Assembly (NCBI GenBank): GCA_910576925.1
Contig: CAJTKB010000010.1
Location: 1-37,840 of the forward strand
From: an uncultured Bacilli bacterium
GTDB taxonomy: Bacteria > Bacillota_I > Bacilli_A > RF39 > UBA660
Reading direction: 5' to 3'
Length of the DNA stretch: 37,840 nt
In this document: piece by piece, positions 8,451-16,465 of the stretch
Layout of the letters: each line of letters opens with the position of its first letter
Numbering within the stretch: position 1 is the first letter of the stretch
Notes under the pieces: model-generated
What the model was told of the DNA's origin: nothing
Seen by the model: the letters and a program-made list of their open reading frames with translations, nothing else
Database searches by the model: none
Made by a program: the position numbers and the translations under genes

Positions 8451-9590
8451 TTATTCGTTTTTAAAACTTATTTGTCCATTCATTAACAATGGTAATAAAT
8501 ACTTTTTCAAATTATACAATTCTTCATTTTCAATATAAAGTTTATTGATTAAATTTAAATTATCATTAATTTTGTTTACTAATCTTTCATTTTTGGGGCA
8601 ATAAATTTTTGTATTATCAACATCATCTTTTGTAATAAATTTAACTATTGAACCATTTGAACCTTTTTTGTAATTTTGAATTTTTAATTTTATACTTTCA
8701 TATATTAAGCCAATATATTTACTATCATTTGGCATTAAAATATATGTTCTTTGGTATGCATTAAATTTTCCTTCAAAATATTTAACATTGAATTCTCCAT
8801 TCCCAGCAAGTAATACAGCTTTACCATCATACTCATATTTATCACACTTTAATATTTCATTAGAGCAAGTAAAAAATGGATATTTACCACTAGCACTTGA
8901 AAAATTTGCATCCTGCTTACCAGTTTTTAATTCTACAATGTCTGAAATATTCAACTTTACAATATTACCATCTTTACTTTCTAAATAAGGTTTAATAATT
9001 TTATTTAAATATATAAATTCAGAACACTTATTCAATTCACATATGATTTCAGTATTTATATTTATCTTTTTATCAATATTGGATAATATTCCAACTATTT
9101 TATTTTGAATATTTAGATTTGGTATTTTAAACTCCAAATTTGATAAATAATCTATATTAATATTGTCTTGAATACTACCAGAAGCTGATGATTGAATTGA
9201 AGTTTTGATATAATTAAAGATATAATGCATAAATTCACTAGTGCATTTATTCTTATCTGGAGTGAATCCAACTACACTATCTGGAAAACACATCGGATAA
9301 TCTAATATTCCTGTTTCAGCAATATTTGCTGCTATTGTAATGCAAAGAGTTCCTTTGTTCCATAATCTGCTTTGTTTTAAACCGACCTCATTATACTCTG
9401 AAACATGATTTTTTATATACAAATTACTATTCTTGATGTCTCCTGTTTGAATTAACGGATAACCACCACCCTCAAAAAGAATCTTATCGTTTCTTGGTCT
9501 ATGCTTAGATTTGCCTCTAGCAAAAGTTCCTAAATCACTTAATTTTTCAGTATTCCAATTACTATTATAACTCGTCTTGTTAAAAATCAT
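8451..9590 (-). CDS. hsdS: Type I restriction enzyme specificity subunit HsdS
   Basis: At 379 residues it has two target-recognition halves, each followed by a conserved helical spacer. TRD1 begins WNTEKLSDLGTFARGKSKHRP and is followed by the spacer LNIQNKIVGILSNIDKKIN (about 155-190). TRD2 begins near ISDIVELKTGKQDA and is followed by the spacer ERLVNKINDNLNLINKLYIE near the C-terminus. This is the usual S-subunit plan, which binds a bipartite target and holds two HsdM subunits. It is at the short end of the family range. The start overlaps the end of hsdM by 11 bases, giving translational coupling. No phase-variation repeats or second hsdS copy were seen. Confidence 0.93.
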   Translation of the reverse strand: MIFNKTSYNSNWNTEKLSDLGTFARGKSKHRPRNDKILFEGGGYPLIQTGDIKNSNLYIKNHVSEYNEVGLKQSRLWNKGTLCITIAANIAETGILDYPMCFPDSVVGFTPDKNKCTSEFMHYIFNYIKTSIQSSASGSIQDNINIDYLSNLEFKIPNLNIQNKIVGILSNIDKKININTEIICELNKCSEFIYLNKIIKPYLESKDGNIVKLNISDIVELKTGKQDANFSSASGKYPFFTCSNEILKCDKYEYDGKAVLLAGNGEFNVKYFEGKFNAYQRTYILMPNDSKYIGLIYESIKLKIQNYKKGSNGSIVKFITKDDVDNTKIYCPKNERLVNKINDNLNLINKLYIENEELYNLKKYLLPLLMNGQISFKNE

Positions 9591-11229
9591 AGTCTAAATC
9601 CTTTATGTTTTGTATTATACATTTTGATAATTTGTGTGATTCCTCAAACATCTCAAATAGATAATTTTCTTTTTGTTTCATAATTTCAGTAAATTCATCT
9701 TTTGATATATCTTTTATTTCTATTTTATATCCAAAATATTGTCCTGGATTTAAAGAAGATTTATTGTTAATGATTGTATCATAGGTAACAAGAACACTAT
9801 AATCTTCTTCAATCTTATTTTCGTTATATACATTTATAATTTTATTAACATCAGCTGTTTCTAAAATAGTCCGTTGATTTTTTCCATCTCGAACTTTAAC
9901 TCCCATATTGGATGCATCAATTAATAGTACTTCATTATTTAATTTATTGTTTTCAATTAATAATAGGGAAACATTAGTCCCGGTAGTAGCAAACAAATTA
10001 GGTGGCATTTTTATCACACCTTTAATTAGTTTTTCTTTAACAATATAATCTAGTAACTTTTTTTCAATTCCATTCTTTGCGGTTATAAAACCAGTTGGAA
10101 CAACAATTGCACCTTTTCCATTTTCCTTTAAAGAATAAATAATGTGCTGGATAAACATCAAATAAATTGGCATACTATCTAAATCTTTTTTTGGTATTTT
10201 AGGAACTCCAGCAAAGAATCTATCTTGAAACTTCTCTGTTGCCAATTGATCTCTAGTTTCACTAAAATCTGTTTTAAATGGTGGATTACTTACGATATAG
10301 TCAAATTGTTTTAATCTCGTCTTATCTTCATTATAATGTGCTGGATTCAATAACGTATCACCGTGAATTACATTACCTAAAGAATGTACTAAATTATTTA
10401 AAATAAGATTTAATCTTAAAAATTCATTAGATTTCTGAGAAATATCTTGAGTAAATATTGTACAATTTTCTTCTCCAATTTGATGAGCAAGCGCAAGAAC
10501 TAAAGTTCCAGAACCAGCTGATGGATCATATAGTGTTACATTTTGAGTAGAATTTGGAGCTAATATTCTTGCTATAATTCTTGCAATAGAATTAGGCGTA
10601 TAATATTCTGCATATTTACCAAAATCTTTATTATAATCTTTAATTAAATATTCAAATATAGTTGCAAAAAAATCATATTTTTCTTTAAATGCATCCTCAA
10701 AAGAAAATTCAACTAATCTAGATATTATTGCCCTAAAGAAGGAATTCCTTTTATCTGATTCAGTTATGTACTGTGATAATGTGTCAAATAACTTTATTTT
10801 TTCTTTAGATCCTGTTTTAACTGAAAATATATCTAAATTATCATTTGATATTCCAACTAATGCACTATCAAATAATTCATAAAATTCAGGCATATTAGAG
10901 TTTTGATTTTGAAATAAATAGCTAACTCTATATTCATTTTTTATTCTTGCTACATTTGGCCCCATTCTCATTACTAAAAGTGAAAATTGTTCTGGAGATA
11001 AAGAATCTAAATATTGTTCTATCTCCTTTATAGTCGAATTTTCATTTAAGTCTTTAGCTACTTTCTTTGTTTCATATAAAAATTTATCATTTAGATATTT
11101 ATATAAAAATATCTCAGTTATAATTTTATATTCACTTGATGCATTACCTAAGCCATATGTAGAACATACACTTTTAAGTTCATCAATCATTTTTTCTGTT
11201 TTTCTTATTATTTCTCTTTCATTACTCAT
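9580..11229 (-). CDS. hsdM: Type I restriction-modification methyltransferase subunit HsdM
   Basis: This 549-residue N6-adenine methyltransferase has the helical N-domain of HsdM, the TPNSIARII segment (about 211-219), the SAM-binding motif YDPSAGSGTL (234-243) and the catalytic NPPF (315-318). Both key motifs are intact. Length is normal for the family. It joins HsdS to methylate host DNA and HsdR to cut unmodified DNA. Its ATG overlaps the hsdR stop by 4 bases and its end overlaps hsdS by 11, so hsdRMS is one tightly coupled unit. Confidence 0.96.
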   Translation of the reverse strand: MSNEREIIRKTEKMIDELKSVCSTYGLGNASSEYKIITEIFLYKYLNDKFLYETKKVAKDLNENSTIKEIEQYLDSLSPEQFSLLVMRMGPNVARIKNEYRVSYLFQNQNSNMPEFYELFDSALVGISNDNLDIFSVKTGSKEKIKLFDTLSQYITESDKRNSFFRAIISRLVEFSFEDAFKEKYDFFATIFEYLIKDYNKDFGKYAEYYTPNSIARIIARILAPNSTQNVTLYDPSAGSGTLVLALAHQIGEENCTIFTQDISQKSNEFLRLNLILNNLVHSLGNVIHGDTLLNPAHYNEDKTRLKQFDYIVSNPPFKTDFSETRDQLATEKFQDRFFAGVPKIPKKDLDSMPIYLMFIQHIIYSLKENGKGAIVVPTGFITAKNGIEKKLLDYIVKEKLIKGVIKMPPNLFATTGTNVSLLLIENNKLNNEVLLIDASNMGVKVRDGKNQRTILETADVNKIINVYNENKIEEDYSVLVTYDTIINNKSSLNPGQYFGYKIEIKDISKDEFTEIMKQKENYLFEMFEESHKLSKCIIQNIKDLDYDF

Positions 11230-14213
11230 AGTTGAAACTTCCTTTCTGCTAAATATGTTTCTACAATTACATCAGTAAAGAAAGTTACTTCATCAACAAC
11301 AACGGGAATATTATGATCATCAAATTCAGTCATAGCATAAGGCATTATTGAATGCTTGAAGAAACTCTCATTATCCATGATATCATATTTTCTAAGTAGC
11401 ATATCATCTATTTTTTCTTTTAAATTAATTAATATATCGTGAAGTGAAATTTTATCAAAACTAGGTATTCTCTCTAATACTCTTTTATGAATTTTAACAT
11501 ATTTTTCATCACCAGAATATTTAACAAGTAATCTATTATTACTTTCATTTAAGCTATGTATCTCTTTCATAATTTCTTCTAATTTAGAGGTGTTAGTTTC
11601 AATATCTTTAGTTGTTAAATCTTCCATATTAATATTAGTAAATAAAGATTTAAACTTATTAAATAAATTTTTATATTTGTAATCGTCTTTGTCTATATTA
11701 GTTAAAAATTCTTTTCTAACTTCATCCAAATATTTTTGATATTTATCTGCAATAACTAATTCTTCTTCACTTATTTTTTTAAATTTAAACTCTACATCTG
11801 ATAATACAACATTTAATAAACTATCTGTATCTTTATTTTCTTTATCAGTTAAATTAACTATATCAATTCTTCTATTAACTTCGTGTATCATTTTACCAAC
11901 ACGATCAATTTTAACTTTCTCTAATAAATCAGTATAATTGAATGCTTTGATTACATTATATAAATCTTTATATGTAGTCATTATTTTCTTCAATTCAATT
12001 AATTCTTTCTTTTCTAGTTCATTAATTTGCTGAGTAAATACTTCTAAATTGTCACTCTCATATTCAAACATCTTATTTTGAATCATAGTAATTTTTTCTT
12101 CGATTTCTTCTTGTGATAAGAAAATATTACTATAGTTTTCAAAATCATTTCCTAATTCAGAATGCAATTCTTGAAAATATAATTTATTAGTTCTATCAAA
12201 TTCATCGGTAATATCAGCAAAATCTACAACATATCCATATTTAAATTTTTTATAAGGTCTATTAACTCTTGTTAAGGTCTGTAATAAGTTATGAGCTTTA
12301 ATTACTCTACCTAAATATATCTTTTTAAGTCTTGGCGCATCAAATCCAGTTAATAACATATTTTGTACTACTAAAATGTCTATTTTTCCTCTTTTGAAAT
12401 CTAGAACTTCATCTTCTCTTGTTTTCTTGTCATCTTCATTATAAAGTATTAGTGCTTTAGATAAATCATAGTTATCTAAAGCTTTAAAAATATTTCTTGC
12501 TTGTTGCTGTGAATCACAAACTATCATTGCTCCAATACTGTCATCATCATACATTAATTTAGACTTCTTAAAGTCTTCAACAATATACTTAGTTAAAGCT
12601 TTAGTATATTTTGAATGAGCAAATATTTCTTCTTCACTACTTGTTCCTAAAGTTTTTTTCACTTCTTCTAAAGTATTATTTAACTCTGTTCTATAAGAAA
12701 TTTCTATTCCTTCTCTTATTAGTTTGAGTGTGTAGCCATCTGCAATAGATTTATTATAATAATATTTGTGAATATAATTCCCAAAAATATCTTTTGAATT
12801 GTACCCTTCCCCAATTAATGGTGTACCCGTTAAACCAATATATACACCATCTCTATCAGAAGAAAATAGATTTGCTAAAAATGACCCCTTAGGATTATAA
12901 CTTCTATGTGCTTCATCCATAAAATAAATTCTTTGAACATCTACATTATAATCCGATTCTTTAACTACTGATTCATCAGAAAATTTTTGAATATTAACAA
13001 CATTAATAGTTAAATTACCGGTTTTAGAAACAGCTGATACATTCTTGATTGTATTTTTAAATTCATCTTTAGAATTGACTCTTGTAACTTCTAACCCTCG
13101 GGCATAAAACTCATCACTCGCTTGCTCTAATAAACTCAATCTGTCAACTACAAAATAAAATTTTGCAACTTTGCCTTGTTTTTGATAATAATCTGTTAGG
13201 TATTTAACATTATAATAGGCTAATGCTGTTTTACCTGAGCCTTGAGTGTGCCAAATAATTCCTTTTTTAATATTTTCATCTAACTTTTTTTCAATAGCTA
13301 AAGTTGCAAAGAATTGTTGGTATCTCATAATATGTTTTTGTATCGTTAAAATTCCATCCTTATTTGTCTTTTCTACATAAGCAATCCCATATTTTAATAA
13401 TTTTAGAATACGAGTTTTGTGAAATAAAGAAGTAATAATTCTATTAGTAGTAGTAGTAGAACTTAAATTAGTTGAATATTCCGGGGTACCTTTAATAGAA
13501 ACATAATTAGTATCTTTTAGAATAAAATTCTCTTTATCATGATTTAAATCCTCTATTTTATTAAAAATTGATATATCTTCTTCTCTAAAACAATTAAAGA
13601 ACACATCTCCATAGTTTGCTGTTCCATAAAAAGCTCCTTCAATTGGAACACCGGAATCCTCATTATATTCTTGATTATTTGAAAATACTAAAAGTTGAGT
13701 TATATTAGCAAATCTTATAAATTTTTTATTTCTAAATCTAAAATTAATTCTATTTCTTTCTGATAATATACCTTCCCTATTATTAGGTTTTTTAACTTCA
13801 ACAAAACCTAAAGGCATACCATTTATCAACATTATTATATCTGGTCTGAATTCATCATCACCATTTTTATAAGTCAATTCTGTAACAACATTAAAAGTAT
13901 TATTGTCTACATCATTAAAGTCAATTAATTTAATTCCTTTATATCCATTTATTAAATATTTATAGAATGTTTTACCTAAGTCTTCATTACTTAATCCGAT
14001 AGATAATTCATTGATTAATTTATCAATTTCAAAATCATTAAACTCTTTATCATTTATTTTATTTATACTATTTTTAAACACACTTTTAAAAATATTTGTA
14101 TCAATATCAATGTCATTTTTATAATTTTTTAATGATAGATATTGATATCCTAATCTTGTTGCATGAACTAATGCCGGAATTTTAACTCTTGTATTCTCAC
14201 TAAACTCTACCAT
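11226..14213 (-). CDS. hsdR: Type I restriction enzyme endonuclease/translocase subunit HsdR
   Basis: The 995-residue protein has the HsdR layout. The N-terminal nuclease domain carries FRPDIIML with D125 and GFVEVKK with E139 and K141, the PD-(D/E)XK triad. The SF2 helicase core has Walker A HTQGSGKT (322-329), the DEAH box FMDEAH (431-436), the motif III-like GLTGTPL and the motif VI-like TLTRVNRPYKKFKYG. A long helical C-terminus binds HsdM. All catalytic residues are present. It is the first gene of the operon hsdR-hsdM-hsdS-GHKL ATPase-receiver. A TATAAT lies about 43 bases upstream of the ATG on the minus strand, with a weak -35. Confidence 0.97.
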   Translation of the reverse strand: MVEFSENTRVKIPALVHATRLGYQYLSLKNYKNDIDIDTNIFKSVFKNSINKINDKEFNDFEIDKLINELSIGLSNEDLGKTFYKYLINGYKGIKLIDFNDVDNNTFNVVTELTYKNGDDEFRPDIIMLINGMPLGFVEVKKPNNREGILSERNRINFRFRNKKFIRFANITQLLVFSNNQEYNEDSGVPIEGAFYGTANYGDVFFNCFREEDISIFNKIEDLNHDKENFILKDTNYVSIKGTPEYSTNLSSTTTTNRIITSLFHKTRILKLLKYGIAYVEKTNKDGILTIQKHIMRYQQFFATLAIEKKLDENIKKGIIWHTQGSGKTALAYYNVKYLTDYYQKQGKVAKFYFVVDRLSLLEQASDEFYARGLEVTRVNSKDEFKNTIKNVSAVSKTGNLTINVVNIQKFSDESVVKESDYNVDVQRIYFMDEAHRSYNPKGSFLANLFSSDRDGVYIGLTGTPLIGEGYNSKDIFGNYIHKYYYNKSIADGYTLKLIREGIEISYRTELNNTLEEVKKTLGTSSEEEIFAHSKYTKALTKYIVEDFKKSKLMYDDDSIGAMIVCDSQQQARNIFKALDNYDLSKALILYNEDDKKTREDEVLDFKRGKIDILVVQNMLLTGFDAPRLKKIYLGRVIKAHNLLQTLTRVNRPYKKFKYGYVVDFADITDEFDRTNKLYFQELHSELGNDFENYSNIFLSQEEIEEKITMIQNKMFEYESDNLEVFTQQINELEKKELIELKKIMTTYKDLYNVIKAFNYTDLLEKVKIDRVGKMIHEVNRRIDIVNLTDKENKDTDSLLNVVLSDVEFKFKKISEEELVIADKYQKYLDEVRKEFLTNIDKDDYKYKNLFNKFKSLFTNINMEDLTTKDIETNTSKLEEIMKEIHSLNESNNRLLVKYSGDEKYVKIHKRVLERIPSFDKISLHDILINLKEKIDDMLLRKYDIMDNESFFKHSIMPYAMTEFDDHNIPVVVDEVTFFTDVIVETYLAERKFQL

Positions 14214-14330
14214 ACTTATACCTCTTCTCGCTGAAAGTTAATTTCATATATAATTATACTATAAAAATTGAAAATCCCCTAGGGTTATGCTTTATTTTAA
14301 TTGAAATATCAGCCTCATTCACATTTTGTT

Positions 14331-14361
14331 AAAAAACAGGAAAGAAATTAATCTTACCTGT
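14331..14361 (-). terminator. Intrinsic terminator after fic
   Basis: On the minus strand ACAGG-T-AAG pairs with CTT-T-CCTGT and is followed by a run of six T. It lies just past the stop of the Fic gene and separates it from hsdR. Confidence 0.55.
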
Positions 14362-14367
14362 CATATA

Positions 14368-15210
14368 TTATTTTTGTGATAATTCAGAAATAATCAAATC
14401 TTCTGAATGTAAATTGTTATTTTTACCTAATAATAAATTTTCATAGAATTTAATAAGATAACTACTATTTTCTTTAACTCCTAATTTATTATTAAAATAA
14501 TTACTTCTAACTAAGGAATTTCTAAAATATACAGACTTCTCTTTAAATAAAGTATTATCTACACTATATCCTAAAATTATTAAATATTTTTCTATAAATA
14601 ATGCAGTAGTTCTTGTATTTCCCTCTCTAAAAGGATGAACTTGCCATAGATTAGAAGAAAATTTAGTAATATTATTTATTACTTCTACTATAGACATATC
14701 TTTATAATTCTTTTCTTTTTCTAATGAAATGTCATATTCTAATGACTCTTTCAAAGTTCTTGAATCACCATAAGCAACTGAATCATTATTTAAAATAATT
14801 TCTGCTTTTGAAAAATCTACTGTTCTAAAATTACCAGCAAATTTATATATATCTTGAAATAAATACTTATGTACATATTTTAAGTAATCTACTGATAATT
14901 CAAAATTATCCTCTTGTAATAATTCTACTATTCTTGTAGAAACAAAATCACATTCCAGTTCATTATAATTAACTTCATTTTTCTTTTCTTTTTCTATATA
15001 ATAAGTTCTTAATTCTCGTTTAACTTCATCGAGAGTCATTTTACCAATTACATTTTCTTCTAAAAGTTTTTCAAGTTGCTTAGAAGGTTTTAAATTATCA
15101 ACTTCTTGTAATCCAATAGCCATGTCCCATTGCAATTGTTTTATATATCCAGTAGGTTTATTTATTTCTTCATATTCTATATTGCTAGAATCTAATTCTT
15201 TCTCACTCAT
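14368..15210 (-). CDS. Fic family AMP-transferase with VbhA-like N-terminal region
   Basis: The 280-residue protein carries the Fic motif HPFREGNTRT (192-201), with catalytic His192, the phosphate-binding GN pair and Arg200. The consensus GNGR is here GNTR. The Fic core runs from about 95 to 250. The N-terminus (about 25-72, WDMAIGLQEVDNLKPS followed by KMTLDEVKRELRTYY) resembles the VbhA-type antitoxin region found fused in many Gram-positive Fic proteins. The inhibitory [S/T]xxxE[G/N] motif is not clear there. Fic enzymes move AMP from ATP to target proteins such as gyrase. The gene has an AGGAGG site 7 bases before the ATG and its own terminator, so it stands apart from the hsd operon. A role as toxin or defence gene is inferred from context. 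Confidence 0.9.
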   Translation of the reverse strand: MSEKELDSSNIEYEEINKPTGYIKQLQWDMAIGLQEVDNLKPSKQLEKLLEENVIGKMTLDEVKRELRTYYIEKEKKNEVNYNELECDFVSTRIVELLQEDNFELSVDYLKYVHKYLFQDIYKFAGNFRTVDFSKAEIILNNDSVAYGDSRTLKESLEYDISLEKEKNYKDMSIVEVINNITKFSSNLWQVHPFREGNTRTTALFIEKYLIILGYSVDNTLFKEKSVYFRNSLVRSNYFNNKLGVKENSSYLIKFYENLLLGKNNNLHSEDLIISELSQK

Positions 15211-15458
15211 AATTTGAACCTCCTAATACAATTATTATACTAGACTTTATAATCATTACCTATTTCTTAATTTATCTTTATTTGATAAATAGAAATTTTC
15301 TATATCATTCATTTATAATCTCTATATAATATCAAAATTTTCATCATTGATAGGAAATGTAACATCATTAACATAAGTTCCAAATATCAAATGATTTTCT
15401 ATTACAATTTTATTTAATTTTGCAAACATTCTTTATATACAAAAAAGCTAAGCAAGTG
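15211..15458. other. Intergenic gap upstream of fic
   Basis: A TATAAT on the minus strand about 25 bases upstream of fic is a likely -10 box without a good -35. A 35-residue open frame (15,322-15,429, minus) has no ribosome binding site. It reads MFAKLNKIVIEN then YVNDVTFPINDENFD and may be a gene remnant. Nothing else is recognisable. Confidence 0.35.
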
Positions 15459-15983
15459 TTAATCTTCCCACTCATCTACAATGTCAAAGGTAAGCTCACT
15501 AAATTTTCTGTTTTTATAATAATTTTCATAAAAATCAAATCCTTTTTTTGTTACTTCAAAACTATTATCAAAACAATCATCATCGTAAAATCCATAATTA
15601 TATTTATCTCCAATTATATAACCATTGTTCTCTAATTCTTCTATTGCTCCAATCCAATCAGTCTTTTCTTTAATACCTATATTAAATAAATCAATTATTA
15701 AATTACCGCAAAACAATTTTCCATCATCATTATTATCTGTGTAAAAAAAAACATTACTTTCTACAGCATTTTTTAATATTTTTCTTGCTTTAACCCCTAA
15801 TACGTCATCATATTTTTTACTATTATTTTTCGTTTTATTCTCAACATTTTTATCAATGTTATTATTTGAAACATAAATTGGGCCTTTGTTTCCTTTAAAA
15901 TTAAAAGTTTGGTTTTTTGAGTTATCATTATGTTCACTATTTCCTATTATATTTCTAATGAAATCCATTATTTTTTTTAACAT
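15459..15983 (-). CDS. Hypothetical protein with winged-helix-like C-terminus
   Basis: The 174-residue protein starts with a basic amphipathic helix (MLKKIMDFIRNIIG), followed by an Asn-rich polar linker (about 17-58). The C-terminal 110 residues contain KARKILKNAV, then WIGAIEELENNGYI and FEVTKKGFDFYE. That helix-helix-wing pattern looks like the winged-helix domains often attached to defence proteins. I do not recognise a named family. It has a GGAAGTG site before the ATG and is the last gene before the right end of element 1 near 16,172. Function unknown; a DNA-binding or adaptor role is a guess. Confidence 0.55.
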   Translation of the reverse strand: MLKKIMDFIRNIIGNSEHNDNSKNQTFNFKGNKGPIYVSNNNIDKNVENKTKNNSKKYDDVLGVKARKILKNAVESNVFFYTDNNDDGKLFCGNLIIDLFNIGIKEKTDWIGAIEELENNGYIIGDKYNYGFYDDDCFDNSFEVTKKGFDFYENYYKNRKFSELTFDIVDEWED

Positions 15984-16169
15984 AGTATCACTTCCATTAT
16001 AATTATAGCTAAAATTTAAAAATTAGTCATTATTTTGCAACTAATTTCTTTGATTTTAAATTTTAATCTTATATTATAATAAAACTATTTTTTAACCATT
16101 TATATATTTAGCTTTTTTAATTAAAATATAACCATCTTAGTACCCAATCATCAGTTGTACTGGTAAGAG

Positions 16170-16178
16170 CCACTCTCC
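16170..16178. other. Right attachment junction of element 1 in the amidase gene
   Basis: Read on the minus strand, the amidase codons for GGGE (GGA GGA GGA GAG) run into TGGCTCTTACC, which is not amidase sequence. The junction falls at the motif around the second conserved zinc-ligand His. The core is probably within GGAGA, but the other end of the element is needed to define it. Confidence 0.6.
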
Positions 16179-16403
16179 TCCTCCTGCATTTATGTGATTA
16201 GCTACTACTATCACATTAGGATTATTTCCAAAGGCATTTAGTATTTTACTTACCCTTTCATTTCTATCCAAAGTAATATCTGTATCTCTCGTAATTACTA
16301 CAGGAACCCCTAGTTCTTTTAATCTCTTATACATATATTGTGCTGCTTGTAATGTTAAATCCTTTTCTTTTAAATTATTTCCTAAAGCACCTGGATCATC
16401 TCC

Positions 16404-16409
16404 ACCGTG
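16404..16409. other. Attachment junction of element 2, recombinase end
   Basis: On the minus strand CACGG (16,409-16,405) begins the resumed amidase HGGDDPG. It matches CATGG at the far junction (24,745-24,741) apart from the third base. A GG dinucleotide is the likely crossover core, as serine integrases need only two identical central bases. Confidence 0.55.
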
Positions 16410-16465
16410 TCGAGTATCGTTTTTCCCCAAAAACTATATATTTTATAAGATTTATAGGTTATATA

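Larger units (their letters stand above)
1..16172. mobile_element. Element 1: serine-recombinase element carrying a defence island (left end not in window)
   Basis: The span runs from at least the serine recombinase at 830-2497 to the amidase junction near 16,172. Cargo is a C5 methyltransferase, hsdRMS with the GHKL ATPase and receiver-like pair, Fic, a winged-helix-like protein, and possibly the HipA-like kinase. No relaxase or conjugation gene is seen. The gap 749-829 does not hold the missing amidase end, so the left boundary is probably outside the window. A further nested element cannot be ruled out. Confidence 0.6.
16137..16430 (-). pseudogene. Middle fragment of N-acetylmuramoyl-L-alanine amidase (Amidase_3), cut at both ends
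   Basis: Bases 16,173-16,409 encode RHGGDDPGALGNN, then KEKDLTLQAAQYMYKRLKELG, VVITRDTD and NHINAGGGE, the core of a zinc amidase that cleaves the MurNAc-L-Ala bond in peptidoglycan. His of HGG, Glu of KEKD and His of NHIN are zinc ligands. The usual lead-in VDAGHGG is missing; the bases before CACGG are element DNA. After GGGE the expected GAEV is replaced by WLLPVQLMIGY and a stop. The missing first part (MNERKAIGVVVDAGHGG) is at 24,737-24,787. The only start available is a TTG with no ribosome binding site, so this fragment is not expressed as a working enzyme. The rest of the gene probably lies left of the window. Confidence 0.85.

Noticed and set aside
15322..15429. 35-residue frame upstream of fic as a Fic antitoxin gene
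   Set aside because: No ribosome binding site and no resemblance to known Fic antitoxins; the Fic protein itself carries a VbhA-like region.
16410..16430. True start of an amidase at the TTG at 16,430
   Set aside because: The first seven codons come from element DNA, no ribosome binding site is present, and the natural start lies at 24,787.
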